Virus record (IMG/VR): IMGVR_UViG_3300008267_000474
Span: 1 to 26,499 of that record
DNA: 26,499 bases
Direction: 5' to 3' (one strand)
Origin: a virus
The notes under the pieces are model-generated. The model saw only the letters and a program-made list of their open reading frames with translations, did not search any database and was not told the origin of the DNA. This document shows positions 1 to 7,783 of this stretch, one piece after another. Both the position numbers and the translations under genes were made by a program. Each line of letters begins with the position of its first letter. Position 1 is the first letter of the stretch.

Positions 1-459
1 TTTGTATTCGCAGCAATAAACCACGACTTAGGTAAGATTGGTGATGAGGATAACGAAATGTATATCCCACAAGACTCAGACTGGCATAGAAAGAATCAAG
101 GAGCTTTATATAAAATGAATCCATTACCAGAGTTTATGCTCATACCTGACCGTAGTTTGTTTTTATTACAACAAAGAGGTATAAAAGTAAGCTTAAAGGA
201 GTGGTTTGGTATCAAATTACATGACGGTCTGTATGATGAATCAAATAAAGCTTATTTTATTGCCTTTGATAAAAATGCAAAATTAAGATCTAGTTTACCA
301 TACCTACTACATCAAGCGGATAGTATTGCTGCAAGAGTTGAATACGAGCAATGGATGACTAATTCCACAAAGCCTAGAATCAAACCGGTTAAAGAAACAG
401 ATGATCAACATAAAGCAGAGCTAATGAATGTGTTTGATCAACTCTTTAAAAAAGACTAA
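1..459 (+). CDS. HD-domain phosphohydrolase-like protein, 3' part (5' end outside window)
   Basis: The reading frame is open from the first base, so the gene starts before the window; 152 residues are visible. An HD motif, NHDLGKIGDE, lies at visible residues 7-16. It is the metal-binding His-Asp pair of HD-superfamily phosphohydrolases, which act on nucleotides or other phosphoesters. The upstream His of the family would be outside the window. Later residues (HQADSIAARVEYE) fit the last helices of an HD domain, where a further Asp usually binds metal. The ATG at 58 is internal and should not be taken as the start, because it lies after the HD motif. The next gene begins 1 nt after the stop. 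HD proteins of this kind are common in T4-like marine phages, but the substrate cannot be told from this fragment. Confidence 0.75.
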   Translation, partial: FVFAAINHDLGKIGDEDNEMYIPQDSDWHRKNQGALYKMNPLPEFMLIPDRSLFLLQQRGIKVSLKEWFGIKLHDGLYDESNKAYFIAFDKNAKLRSSLPYLLHQADSIAARVEYEQWMTNSTKPRIKPVKETDDQHKAELMNVFDQLFKKD

Positions 460-460
460 A

Positions 461-784
461 ATGTTACTTACAATAGTTATATTATCAGCACTATTAGCTA
501 TTACAAGTTATTTAGCGTATATTAATTATATAAAATATAATAAAGCAATCAAGTACGCAGAAGAGACTATAAGTGTTTCTCAAATGTATGTTCAGTTTAT
601 ATCAAAGATGTGGTTTAAATTTACCGATACAAAGCAAAGAATGGATGAAATAGATCGATTAGGTGCTTTTAAATCTGATGATCAAGTAGGACATACTTTT
701 ACTGCATTACAAGAATGTATTGATGATCTGTATGAGTTTATTACAAAGTATGTCGACAAAGAAGAGAAAGCCAAAAAAGGCTAA
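461..784 (+). CDS. Small membrane-anchored protein of unknown function
   Basis: This encodes 107 residues. The chosen start at 461 lies 1 nt after the preceding stop; an in-frame ATG at 428 would overlap the HD gene by 32 nt. Residues 1-24 (MLLTIVILSALLAITSYLAY onward) form one strongly hydrophobic segment with no clear signal-peptidase site, so this is probably an uncleaved inner-membrane anchor. The rest is charged and largely helical and ends in a Lys/Glu-rich tail. I do not recognise a family. It sits between the HD protein and the late sigma factor, and its AAGG near the 3' end probably serves as the ribosome binding site of the sigma gene. Its function is unknown. Confidence 0.7.
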   Translation: MLLTIVILSALLAITSYLAYINYIKYNKAIKYAEETISVSQMYVQFISKMWFKFTDTKQRMDEIDRLGAFKSDDQVGHTFTALQECIDDLYEFITKYVDKEEKAKKG

Positions 785-788
785 AAAA

Positions 789-1454
789 ATGTATTTTGGA
801 CCAGAGGTCGAAGATGCAATAATCCGGTACAATAATACAGAAGATGCTCAAGAAAGAAGCGCTATTTATAATGCTGAAATAAAGTATGCATTTGAAAAGC
901 TTGTAGAGAATATTATACACACTTTCAAATTTTATTACACCGATGGCCAAGATTACAAATCAGTGCAGCATGATGTTGTTACTTTTTTAATTGAGAAGTT
1001 GCACAAGTTTACAGAAGGCAAAGGTAAAGCATTTAGTTATTTTAGTATAATTGCTAAGAATTATTTAATTTTAAATAATAATAAGAACTTTAAAAAGCTA
1101 GTTGATACAACGGATATTTCCGCTGTAGATGACGAAACACCAGCTACACCATCCGCTAGCGTAGATCTCGAAAGGTTTTTTAGTCAATACATAGACTACT
1201 GGGATGATAACATGGACAAGCATTTTGTTAAAAAGCATGAAAAGCAAGTTGCTGCTGCTATTGTTGAGTTATTTAGGCGTAGAGAAAATATTGAGATTTT
1301 TAATAAAAAGGCATTGTATGTTTATATACGTGAAATGTCATGTGCATCTACACAACAAATAACAAAAGTAATTAAAGCTATGAAAGATAAGCATGCTAAG
1401 TTGTTAAATGCTTATGTAGAGCTTGACTTTATACCACACGATAGGGAGTATTAA
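789..1454 (+). CDS. 55: Late-transcription RNA polymerase sigma factor, gp55-like
   Basis: This encodes 221 residues; T4 gp55 has 185. In T4, gp55 replaces host sigma-70 on RNA polymerase, recognises the late -10 element and works with the sliding clamp to transcribe structural genes. The N-terminal half is helical and holds a sigma region 2-like stretch, GKAFSYFSIIAKNYLI, around residues 80-95, typical of gp55-type and other divergent sigma-70 proteins. It is followed by an acidic, Ala/Pro/Ser linker and a basic helical C-terminal part with a helix-turn-helix-like end. The start at 789 is preferred over an in-frame ATG at 720, because AAGG at 777-780 is well spaced from it and the longer form would overlap the upstream gene by 65 nt with a poor-quality N-terminus. 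The family call is good; promoter specificity is not known. Confidence 0.8.
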   Translation: MYFGPEVEDAIIRYNNTEDAQERSAIYNAEIKYAFEKLVENIIHTFKFYYTDGQDYKSVQHDVVTFLIEKLHKFTEGKGKAFSYFSIIAKNYLILNNNKNFKKLVDTTDISAVDDETPATPSASVDLERFFSQYIDYWDDNMDKHFVKKHEKQVAAAIVELFRRRENIEIFNKKALYVYIREMSCASTQQITKVIKAMKDKHAKLLNAYVELDFIPHDREY

Positions 1455-1455
1455 A

Positions 1456-1692
1456 ATGGTTATTGTTGTACGTGTTGAGGATATACAAAAGCTAATCAAA
1501 GAGGAAATAGAGGCATGGGAATCTTTGGCTGGTGGACCTAATTTAGACGCCTACGACTTTAATCCTAAGAATGTAGATCCAAAGGATTTAAAGAAAAAAG
1601 GTTACTATAAAAATAGAGAATCTTGGATAGGTGGAGCTAGAGTTAATAAGTTAAGAGAGTTTTTAGATCTTTATAATATCGGTACTAAATAA
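1456..1692 (+). CDS. Conserved small protein of unknown function
   Basis: This encodes 78 residues. The start at 1456 is supported by AGGGAG at 1443-1448, 7 nt upstream, and by its position 1 nt after the stop of the sigma gene. An in-frame ATG at 1423 would overlap that gene. The N-terminus is a short hydrophobic strand (MVIVVRV) followed by a charged helix. The middle is rich in Asp, Pro and Lys and ends with a Trp-Ile-Gly-Gly turn and a helix. There is no signal peptide or membrane segment, and I recognise no family. By position it belongs to the sigma factor block rather than the hub block, from which it is separated by a 35 nt gap. Confidence 0.6.
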   Translation: MVIVVRVEDIQKLIKEEIEAWESLAGGPNLDAYDFNPKNVDPKDLKKKGYYKNRESWIGGARVNKLREFLDLYNIGTK

Positions 1693-1704
1693 TTTTTCTA
1701 ATGT

Positions 1705-1715
1705 CTATTTATAAG
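1705..1715 (+). promoter_or_regulatory. TATTTAT motif in intergenic gap, candidate late promoter element
   Basis: CTATTTATAAG lies in the 35 nt gap before the ATG at 1728, with 15 nt between CTATTTAT and the start codon. The same core occurs in the three other long gaps of the window. TATTTATA is the exact reverse complement of the T4 late -10 box TATAAATA, so orientation and function are uncertain. If translation starts at the alternative ATG at 1701, the motif is coding. Confidence 0.35.
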
Positions 1716-1727
1716 AAAGACATTAAG

Positions 1728-2066
1728 ATGAATACTGAGTTTATAGTTTTTGATGATAAAAAGTTCTCTGATTTATTAAGAGACATTTACATCAACAGTA
1801 AAAAGAAAGATGCTCAAATAACAGCTTTAATTGATGGTCTTAAGCCACTTATTAAGAATGTATCAGATGCATCTATGATGGTACCTTTAATTAAAGAGTA
1901 TTTAGAAGTATCTGTTAAAAATGATGATAATCTTGTTAGATTAGCATCAATAGTTCAAAAGCTTTTAATAGCTGCGGATAAAGGTGAAAAGGAAGAATTC
2001 GGTTTATCTGACGCAGAAAAGAGGCAGCTACTTAATGAGGCACAGGATTTACTAGATAAGCAATAA
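1728..2066 (+). CDS. Small helical protein of unknown function, first gene of the hub block
   Basis: This encodes 112 residues from MNTEFIVFDDKKF. An alternative in-frame ATG at 1701 would add nine residues but has no ribosome binding site; AAGAAAG at 1713-1719 lies nearer the 1728 start, so 1728 is preferred with some doubt. The protein is mostly amphipathic helix, with a short beta-like N-terminus and an acidic, Leu-rich C-terminal helix (EAQDLLDKQ). No membrane segment or motif is visible. It ends 1 nt before the first gp5-like gene (TAATATG), so translation is likely coupled. Position suggests a small tail or baseplate assembly factor such as a hub chaperone, but that is inference only. 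Confidence 0.6.
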   Translation: MNTEFIVFDDKKFSDLLRDIYINSKKKDAQITALIDGLKPLIKNVSDASMMVPLIKEYLEVSVKNDDNLVRLASIVQKLLIAADKGEKEEFGLSDAEKRQLLNEAQDLLDKQ

Positions 2067-2067
2067 T

Positions 2068-3798
2068 ATGTCGTCACACGGTTCTTATTTTAAGAATTGG
2101 TCGTCGATAGATAGAAGTACGACTCGCTTGCCTATAGAAAGGCAGGAGTATACTACGCCTTTTTTTGGACAAGTGATGGAGGTGATTTATGATAGTGAAG
2201 AGCCCGAACTTATAGGTGTCGTTAGAGTTAAAATCTTCGGCAGAGATACAGATAAGAAAGATGAAGATATTACTGCACCAGCTTTCCCAGCAGATAAAAA
2301 TATAATTAAATACCCAGTACCAGGAGAGCTTGTACTACTAGTTGTTGGTATATCAAGATTTGACGAAGAAAAAACATTAACGGGTAAAAGATTGTATTAC
2401 ACATCAGTATTGGCTTCAAGTGGTGTTGTAACATACAACGCAAATCCTTATTACCTAGATAAACCAAAAAGTGAGAGCAATACATTTTTTGATCCTGCTT
2501 ATGAAACACGGTTTCAAGCAAAGGATATACTAAAAAATAACAATAGCTTTATCATAGATGGTATGGCTAAGAATAGACCAATGCTAAAGCCGTACGAAGG
2601 TGATGTTATATTACAAGGAAGGTGGGGTGCGTCTATTAGGTTTGGTAGTACTGGATATGGGGAAGGTAATCAATGGTCTACTGCTCATCAATTATTACCA
2701 AAGTCAAGTGCATCACCACAATCAGGTAACGCTATAACATCTATAGTTGTTAGTAGACAGAGTGATAATTTAGCTACAGTTGTTGAAGATGTGAATAAAG
2801 ATGATTCATCGATTTATATGAGTGGAGTACCAAATATTCCAGTATTTTTAGCAACATCGAGAGATTTAAGTACGTTTGGTAGATTGTATAATGTACCAGG
2901 CAATCCGTTTGCAAGTCCAAGAGGTGATTATACTGCATTTCAAAAACCAACAATTGCTGAACCACGTATACAAGTCGTTAATGGCAATACTTCAGTAAAT
3001 TATTCCGGAGGTGGTGGAGGAGGTGGTGATTTTATTGGTGGCGGAAGCGGAGGAAGTGTAGATACCTCGGTTGTTAATCCATTTGATTTATACACATATC
3101 TATGCTGGAACCAGGGTAACTGGGGAGCTACCAATCATTATGCGTTAGCTTTTGGCGTTGGTCCAAATGCCTCGAGAAATGCGAAAGCAGTTGCAGAAAG
3201 TGGTATTTATAAAATAAAAAACTCACGATCAGGTACTTGGGAAAACATAAGCCAAAATTGGCCAGATAGGTATGTAGCAGTGAAAGTTGTTGCTCCGGAT
3301 GGCGCGCCTATGACTGTATACAAAGCCAGAGAAGTGTTTTTTAATGGAGGTAATGATAGATTAGTGGCACAAGCTTTCATAGATGCTTGGTACCAAATAT
3401 ATGCAGATAAACAAAAAGGTTACAAGAATTTATATGAAAGTAGTGGTACCACAAAATCTGGCTTACCATACGCAACATTAAGAGACATATTCAACAGATA
3501 CCAGCAGCCACAGAATGGCTTTACCGCAGAACGACTTGCTGTATTTGGATATATAGAAAATGGATTACAGACCGATACTGAGACAGATGAACATTTTCAA
3601 ACAATGTTTCAAATGGGTCGAACTTGGTATAGTAAATATATTGATAGAGCAGCAATACCAGCAGGAAGAAATAGGCCACAAATGGCAGGTAGACCAGGGA
3701 GAGTGGATTATGATATGGAGATATTAACTAGAGATGTAGTGCCGCTTATAGTAGAAAAGATACAAGATTTTCAAAGAGAATTAGATATAAAACTGTAA
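2068..3798 (+). CDS. gp5-like baseplate hub/spike protein with C-terminal domain of unknown function
   Basis: This encodes 576 residues. Residues 1-310 are the gp5-like module: an OB-fold-like part (FFGQVMEVIYD, VVRVKIFG, KYPVPGELVLL, YYTSVL, about residues 30-120), then a beta-rich part (PYEGDVILQGRWG, IRFGS, VEDVNKDDSSIYM, about 170-260). In T4, gp5 trimers form the central hub and spike that punctures the outer membrane. A Gly-rich linker lies at about 314-335, with seven consecutive Gly at 314-320. Residues 336-576 form a domain I do not recognise. It opens with YLCWNQGNWGATNHYALAFG, faintly like the AYN-x-G region of lysozyme-fold transglycosylases, but no catalytic Glu can be assigned. 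Because the two paralogues carry enzymes here, a lytic role is plausible but unproven. Spacing is 1 nt on both sides. Confidence 0.75.
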   Translation: MSSHGSYFKNWSSIDRSTTRLPIERQEYTTPFFGQVMEVIYDSEEPELIGVVRVKIFGRDTDKKDEDITAPAFPADKNIIKYPVPGELVLLVVGISRFDEEKTLTGKRLYYTSVLASSGVVTYNANPYYLDKPKSESNTFFDPAYETRFQAKDILKNNNSFIIDGMAKNRPMLKPYEGDVILQGRWGASIRFGSTGYGEGNQWSTAHQLLPKSSASPQSGNAITSIVVSRQSDNLATVVEDVNKDDSSIYMSGVPNIPVFLATSRDLSTFGRLYNVPGNPFASPRGDYTAFQKPTIAEPRIQVVNGNTSVNYSGGGGGGGDFIGGGSGGSVDTSVVNPFDLYTYLCWNQGNWGATNHYALAFGVGPNASRNAKAVAESGIYKIKNSRSGTWENISQNWPDRYVAVKVVAPDGAPMTVYKAREVFFNGGNDRLVAQAFIDAWYQIYADKQKGYKNLYESSGTTKSGLPYATLRDIFNRYQQPQNGFTAERLAVFGYIENGLQTDTETDEHFQTMFQMGRTWYSKYIDRAAIPAGRNRPQMAGRPGRVDYDMEILTRDVVPLIVEKIQDFQRELDIKL

Positions 3799-3799
3799 C

Positions 3800-5905
3800 A
3801 TGGGATCGTATTTTAAGGACTGGCCATCAATAATGCCTACTAAACCCTTCACAGATAGAAGGGGGGCTGATTCTACACAACCATACTTTGGACAAGTATT
3901 GGACGTACTATACGATAATGGTGATTTTGTCGGAATTATAAGAGTTAAGATATGGGGCATAAGTGAGGGTAAAGAGGATTATGACGGGGAGGATACAGTC
4001 GATACTTACGCAGAACCAGCAGATATTAATATAATTAAGTACCCCGTACCAGGTGAAATTGTTATGTTGACAATGGGCTTGAGGAGTAGAGATGACGAGG
4101 ATATAACAACAAAGACGTTTTACTACACAACAGTACTATCCTCAGGTGGTAGTATAAGCTATAATGGTAGTGCTTATTATATTAATACAACAAAAGCAAG
4201 AGCGAGTTTAGGTACAACGTCAACCGATCTACGAAATGCCGAAGAGTATAAGAAAAGGTTTCAAAAAGTTATGAAGGATTCAAAAAAGTTTTATGAATCC
4301 GACAAGCTAAAAATTAGACCAGTGCTTAGGCCCTATGAAGGTGATATGATTATACAAAGCAGATGGGGTTCTTCTGTTAGATTTGGTAGTTTAGGATTTG
4401 AAGACAATAATCAATGGTCTAAAAAGAAATCAGGATTATCAGGCGATCCCATAATGATCATATCTGCAAATAGCAGTACTGGCAACGCAACCGCAGTCGA
4501 AGATGTAAATAAAGATGACTCTACAGTGTACTTGTGTTCATCACAAACTGTACCAATAAACATTGCGACTTCAGAAAATTTATTATCATTTAGTAAAGTT
4601 TACAATGTACCGCCTAAGTCTATTGCAACAACGGTACCAGATAAGACTGTCTTTATTAGGCCAACACCAAGACCACCAGAAATATGGGTATCAGGTGTTG
4701 AATATACAGGCGGCGATGGCAGTAATGGAGGTCCTGTAACATTCCAGGGTAGTAGTGGTAATGGTGGTGGTACTTACGCTGGTGCCGGGAAAGGTGAACC
4801 TTTCCTTAAAAGTGTTGATGGTGTAGCTACACCATATGAACTACTTACATGGGATTTATTAGGTGCAAGAGAAGGATATGTGAATATATTAACATGGGAT
4901 TGTACATGCTGGAGAACAGGTGTTGGATCACACACTTTGACAGCGCATTGGGTAGATGCTAGTAAATATCATAATCAAAAAGCTGTACAAAAGATTGGAG
5001 GTAAAAGTTTGGTTGTATTAAATTTTTACGATAAGGATTTTATACACGATCCTGCTAATCCTACAAAAAAATATAACTCAGATCCATATTGGTGGCCATG
5101 GAGATGGAAAAATTACAATTTAGGTATATTGGAATTCAGGTATATTGGTGATAAAAAGGCTGATGTAGATGCAGCAAGAAGAAACACATCAAATACATTT
5201 GGTCAATTCGACTCAGGCTGGGCAGGACCTATATGGCATCAGGATATGTCTTATAAAAATCCAAAAAGTAAGTGGTATAATAATAAAGATTTTTTAGGCA
5301 GGTTTAAAGATAAAGAAAAGTCAAACCAACTTAAGCCTAATGATACTAGTCAAAATGGTTCACCACATATACAGTCATTTAACGATGCAAATATAGACTT
5401 TGCAAGAAAGATTAAAACAGAATTATTTAGTGGTGTTAAAAATCAAATCCAAAAAAAATCACAAGTTCCTGTCGATACCATTATTAATGCATTAGGTCCT
5501 GGTACCTGTGCAGCACTAACCTCCATAGCTTATAATGGCGGTGCTGGTGCTTTATCATACACAATACCACCAAATTTATTACCATTGGATTATGCGGGAA
5601 CGTTTGGATGCAAAACTCTAGCAGAAGTAGCAGCTACTGGTAATAGATTTGCAACAGCATTAGCTATTTCCGCCTTTTCGTTTAAATCAAGCGGAAATTG
5701 TGCTGAAGGAACAAAGAAAGGAGTCGCACAAGACAGAAGGCAAGTGGAGGCATATGTTGCTTTATACGATAAAATGCCACCAAACATGAAAGAGTTTGAC
5801 GATTATGCAGTTGGATCTGTATCAGCACAAGACAGTGTTAGAATTAACTTACAATCAACAATAACACAAGCAGCGTCAGAAGCTGGTGTAGCAATAACAG
5901 TATAA
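3800..5905 (+). CDS. 5: gp5-like baseplate hub protein with GH24 tail lysozyme domain
   Basis: This encodes 701 residues. Residues 1-300 are the gp5-like OB-fold and beta module; a Gly/Ser linker follows at about 304-335. The C-terminal domain is a phage lysozyme of the GH24 family, which cleaves the MurNAc-GlcNAc bond of peptidoglycan. E358, D367 and T373 have exactly the spacing of E11, D20 and T26 in T4 lysozyme, followed by GVGSH. Family landmarks also appear near the end: SIAYNGGAGAL (N579) and the Arg pair R646-R647. OB module plus lysozyme matches T4 gp5, but the order of the beta needle differs and no long needle follows the lysozyme. About 200 residues separate T373 and N579, far more than usual, with a Trp-rich insertion (YWWPWRWKNYN). 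This is the best gp5 orthologue among the three paralogues. Confidence 0.85.
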   Translation: MGSYFKDWPSIMPTKPFTDRRGADSTQPYFGQVLDVLYDNGDFVGIIRVKIWGISEGKEDYDGEDTVDTYAEPADINIIKYPVPGEIVMLTMGLRSRDDEDITTKTFYYTTVLSSGGSISYNGSAYYINTTKARASLGTTSTDLRNAEEYKKRFQKVMKDSKKFYESDKLKIRPVLRPYEGDMIIQSRWGSSVRFGSLGFEDNNQWSKKKSGLSGDPIMIISANSSTGNATAVEDVNKDDSTVYLCSSQTVPINIATSENLLSFSKVYNVPPKSIATTVPDKTVFIRPTPRPPEIWVSGVEYTGGDGSNGGPVTFQGSSGNGGGTYAGAGKGEPFLKSVDGVATPYELLTWDLLGAREGYVNILTWDCTCWRTGVGSHTLTAHWVDASKYHNQKAVQKIGGKSLVVLNFYDKDFIHDPANPTKKYNSDPYWWPWRWKNYNLGILEFRYIGDKKADVDAARRNTSNTFGQFDSGWAGPIWHQDMSYKNPKSKWYNNKDFLGRFKDKEKSNQLKPNDTSQNGSPHIQSFNDANIDFARKIKTELFSGVKNQIQKKSQVPVDTIINALGPGTCAALTSIAYNGGAGALSYTIPPNLLPLDYAGTFGCKTLAEVAATGNRFATALAISAFSFKSSGNCAEGTKKGVAQDRRQVEAYVALYDKMPPNMKEFDDYAVGSVSAQDSVRINLQSTITQAASEAGVAITV

Positions 5906-5906
5906 T

Positions 5907-7757
5907 ATGGCAGGTGGATCTTATTTTAAAGAGTGGGGATCTTTAGGTCCTAAAACAACACAACCAAGAAGTGTGTACGGCACTGACATATCTGCACCAT
6001 TGATTGGACAAGTATTGGATGTATATTACACACAGTCAAGAAATACCAACGCTGCCCCAGGTCTTATAAAAGTAAAAATATTTAGTTTTAATGATAGAAA
6101 AACTGATGAGGAGGTTACAACAATGGCCCACCCAGCAGATTTGAGTATTATTAAATACCCAGTACCAGGTGAACTTGTATTGCTAACAATGGCTTTAAAA
6201 GAGGATTTAGCTCTTAATAGAATAACCAAAACATTTTATTACACAACAGTGCTAGCTGCTGCAAAGAGTGTGACATATAATAGTAAGCCTTTTTATTTTG
6301 AGTATAAACCGGACACAAGTACATCAATTGTTAATGTTTTAAATGCAATATTCAAAAGTGACTCACCCGCAAAGAGGTTTGAAGTTAAATTGCAAGATGT
6401 AAGTAGATTTATGAAAAAATCTACTGTTATGGAAAGAGCAATACTTAGACCGTATGAAGGTGATTTTATAATACAGAGTAGATTTGGTTCATCACTAAGA
6501 TTAGGTAGTACTACAAAAGATGATAATCAATGGTCTAAGGTTGGTGGTGTACTTGGTAGTCCTATAACCATATTTTCTATCAAAACTGATGTACATAATC
6601 CGTTAAATGATCCAAAAAAACTACCAACAGCTCAAGACCAAGCAGGTGGAGATTTACGAGGAGTGTCGTTTGGAGCAGCGACAGCCGTGTTGACACAAGA
6701 TGCATTTAGTGAGTTATTAAGTAGTACAAAAAAGGAGAGATTGTTTCAAAAAAAACTTACAGTGGAAGATATAAACTCAGACGCTGCAACATTCGCTTTA
6801 TGTAGCAAGCAGCGGATCGAAGTTAAAATGGCAACATCTAGAGAGTTGTTAACATACAAATACTCTTATAATATATCTAACCAACCACTACAAGCACTTG
6901 AAAACCAAGAACCAACATTCTTACCAATGGTTGTTAAACCGCCAACTATCAGAGTATCAGGAGTAAGACCAGTTGGTCAAATTAACAGTAATGGTGGTAT
7001 AGATTCTAATTTAGGTAATAGTGGTGGTGTATTTGCTGGCAATTACCAAGAAGGAGGTGGTATAGATATTAAAGAATTATTTAAAGATGACCCAACTAAA
7101 TTGCAAGATAAAAACGCAGCTAGAAATCTCGACTACTATTCTGAAAATCAGTTTGGTCCTGTAACTAGAGAACATATTTGTGTTGGTGATTCACAAACAC
7201 CATACGTTTCTAGAAATTCTGTAAAAGCGGAAATCATAGGACCACCAGGCGTACCAAACTTACACCATGGTGGTGAGACTGTTAAGTGGTTAATAAGTGC
7301 TATAAAAACAAGAGCTGTGTCACCACTTGTAAAGACAGTCGTAGTTGTAATAGGTACCAATGGAAGATTTAGCAAATACGATAAAGTAGAAACACTAGTT
7401 CCAACAATGTTAGAAAGGTTTCCAAATGCTAAATTTTTAATAGTGCAAGGTGGATATGGTTGGGGATACCGAAATGGCCAGGCAGTAAACTTATTTATGA
7501 CAGACAAGACTGGTTTGACTGATGCACAAAAAGAAGCAGAAGACTTAAAAATAGTACAAACATACTATGCAAGATTTACAGAAGCGTTTAGAGTGGCTGG
7601 TAGTTCAAATAAGTGTATAATTGTGGAACCTGGGATTGGTAAACCAACAATGAAAAAGAAGAACGAAAAAGGAGAGTTGTATGATCAAGTTGAAGTGCAT
7701 CAGAACCATCCTATATATGGAGAGATAGGTAAAAAGATAGATAGTTTGATAGTGTAG
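5907..7757 (+). CDS. gp5-like baseplate hub/spike protein with C-terminal SGNH (GDSL) hydrolase
   Basis: This encodes 616 residues. Residues 1-350 are the gp5-like module (LIGQVLDVYY, KYPVPGELVLL, YYTTVLA, RPYEGDFIIQSRFGSS, NQWS). It is longer than in the paralogues because of an insertion of about 60 residues after the NQWS motif. A Gly/Asn linker spans about 360-386. The C-terminal domain has the SGNH blocks: ICVGDSQT with nucleophile S429, a GPPGV turn near 440, VVVVIGTNG with G483 and N485, and a terminal VHQNHPIYG with H598 or H601 as catalytic His. SGNH enzymes hydrolyse esters, often acetyl groups on polysaccharides. On a spike it could deacetylate surface glycan or peptidoglycan, which is inference. 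The start follows the lysozyme gene by 1 nt. A 26 nt gap follows. Confidence 0.8.
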   Translation: MAGGSYFKEWGSLGPKTTQPRSVYGTDISAPLIGQVLDVYYTQSRNTNAAPGLIKVKIFSFNDRKTDEEVTTMAHPADLSIIKYPVPGELVLLTMALKEDLALNRITKTFYYTTVLAAAKSVTYNSKPFYFEYKPDTSTSIVNVLNAIFKSDSPAKRFEVKLQDVSRFMKKSTVMERAILRPYEGDFIIQSRFGSSLRLGSTTKDDNQWSKVGGVLGSPITIFSIKTDVHNPLNDPKKLPTAQDQAGGDLRGVSFGAATAVLTQDAFSELLSSTKKERLFQKKLTVEDINSDAATFALCSKQRIEVKMATSRELLTYKYSYNISNQPLQALENQEPTFLPMVVKPPTIRVSGVRPVGQINSNGGIDSNLGNSGGVFAGNYQEGGGIDIKELFKDDPTKLQDKNAARNLDYYSENQFGPVTREHICVGDSQTPYVSRNSVKAEIIGPPGVPNLHHGGETVKWLISAIKTRAVSPLVKTVVVVIGTNGRFSKYDKVETLVPTMLERFPNAKFLIVQGGYGWGYRNGQAVNLFMTDKTGLTDAQKEAEDLKIVQTYYARFTEAFRVAGSSNKCIIVEPGIGKPTMKKKNEKGELYDQVEVHQNHPIYGEIGKKIDSLIV

Positions 7758-7768
7758 ATATTTATATT
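7758..7768 (+). promoter_or_regulatory. TATTTAT motif in intergenic gap, candidate late promoter element
   Basis: ATATTTATATT lies in the 26 nt gap between the SGNH-spike gene and the GDPD-spike gene. TATTTAT ends 18 nt before the ATG at 7784. No Shine-Dalgarno-like purine run is visible before that ATG, which makes the gap unlike the other three. Confidence 0.3.
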
Positions 7769-7783
7769 ATATACTAGTTTTAC

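Larger units (their letters stand above)
2068..7757 (+). repeat. Tandem triplication of a gp5-like hub/spike gene
   Basis: Three adjacent genes (2068-3798, 3800-5905, 5907-7757) share an N-terminal module of about 300-350 residues in the same order: GSYFK-x-W, GQV-x-x-V-Y, (I/V)(R/K)VKI(F/W), PAD-x-x-IIKYPVPGE, YYT(S/T)VL, RPYEGD, Q(S/G)R(W/F)G(S/A)S, NQWS. Each module ends with a PT-x-x-P-x-I-x-V-like stretch and a Gly-rich linker. The C-terminal domains after the linkers are unrelated to one another. The pattern indicates duplication of one ancestral gene followed by domain exchange. Confidence 0.85.

Noticed and set aside
3007-3060. GGT/GGA repeats as a possible mobile or phase-variable repeat
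   Set aside because: The repeats encode a Gly linker in frame, with varied codons, and the sister genes have similar linkers; nothing suggests slippage or mobility.
7148-7507. 119-codon open frame on the minus strand
   Set aside because: It is antisense to the SGNH domain, whose catalytic motifs clearly show the + strand to be coding.
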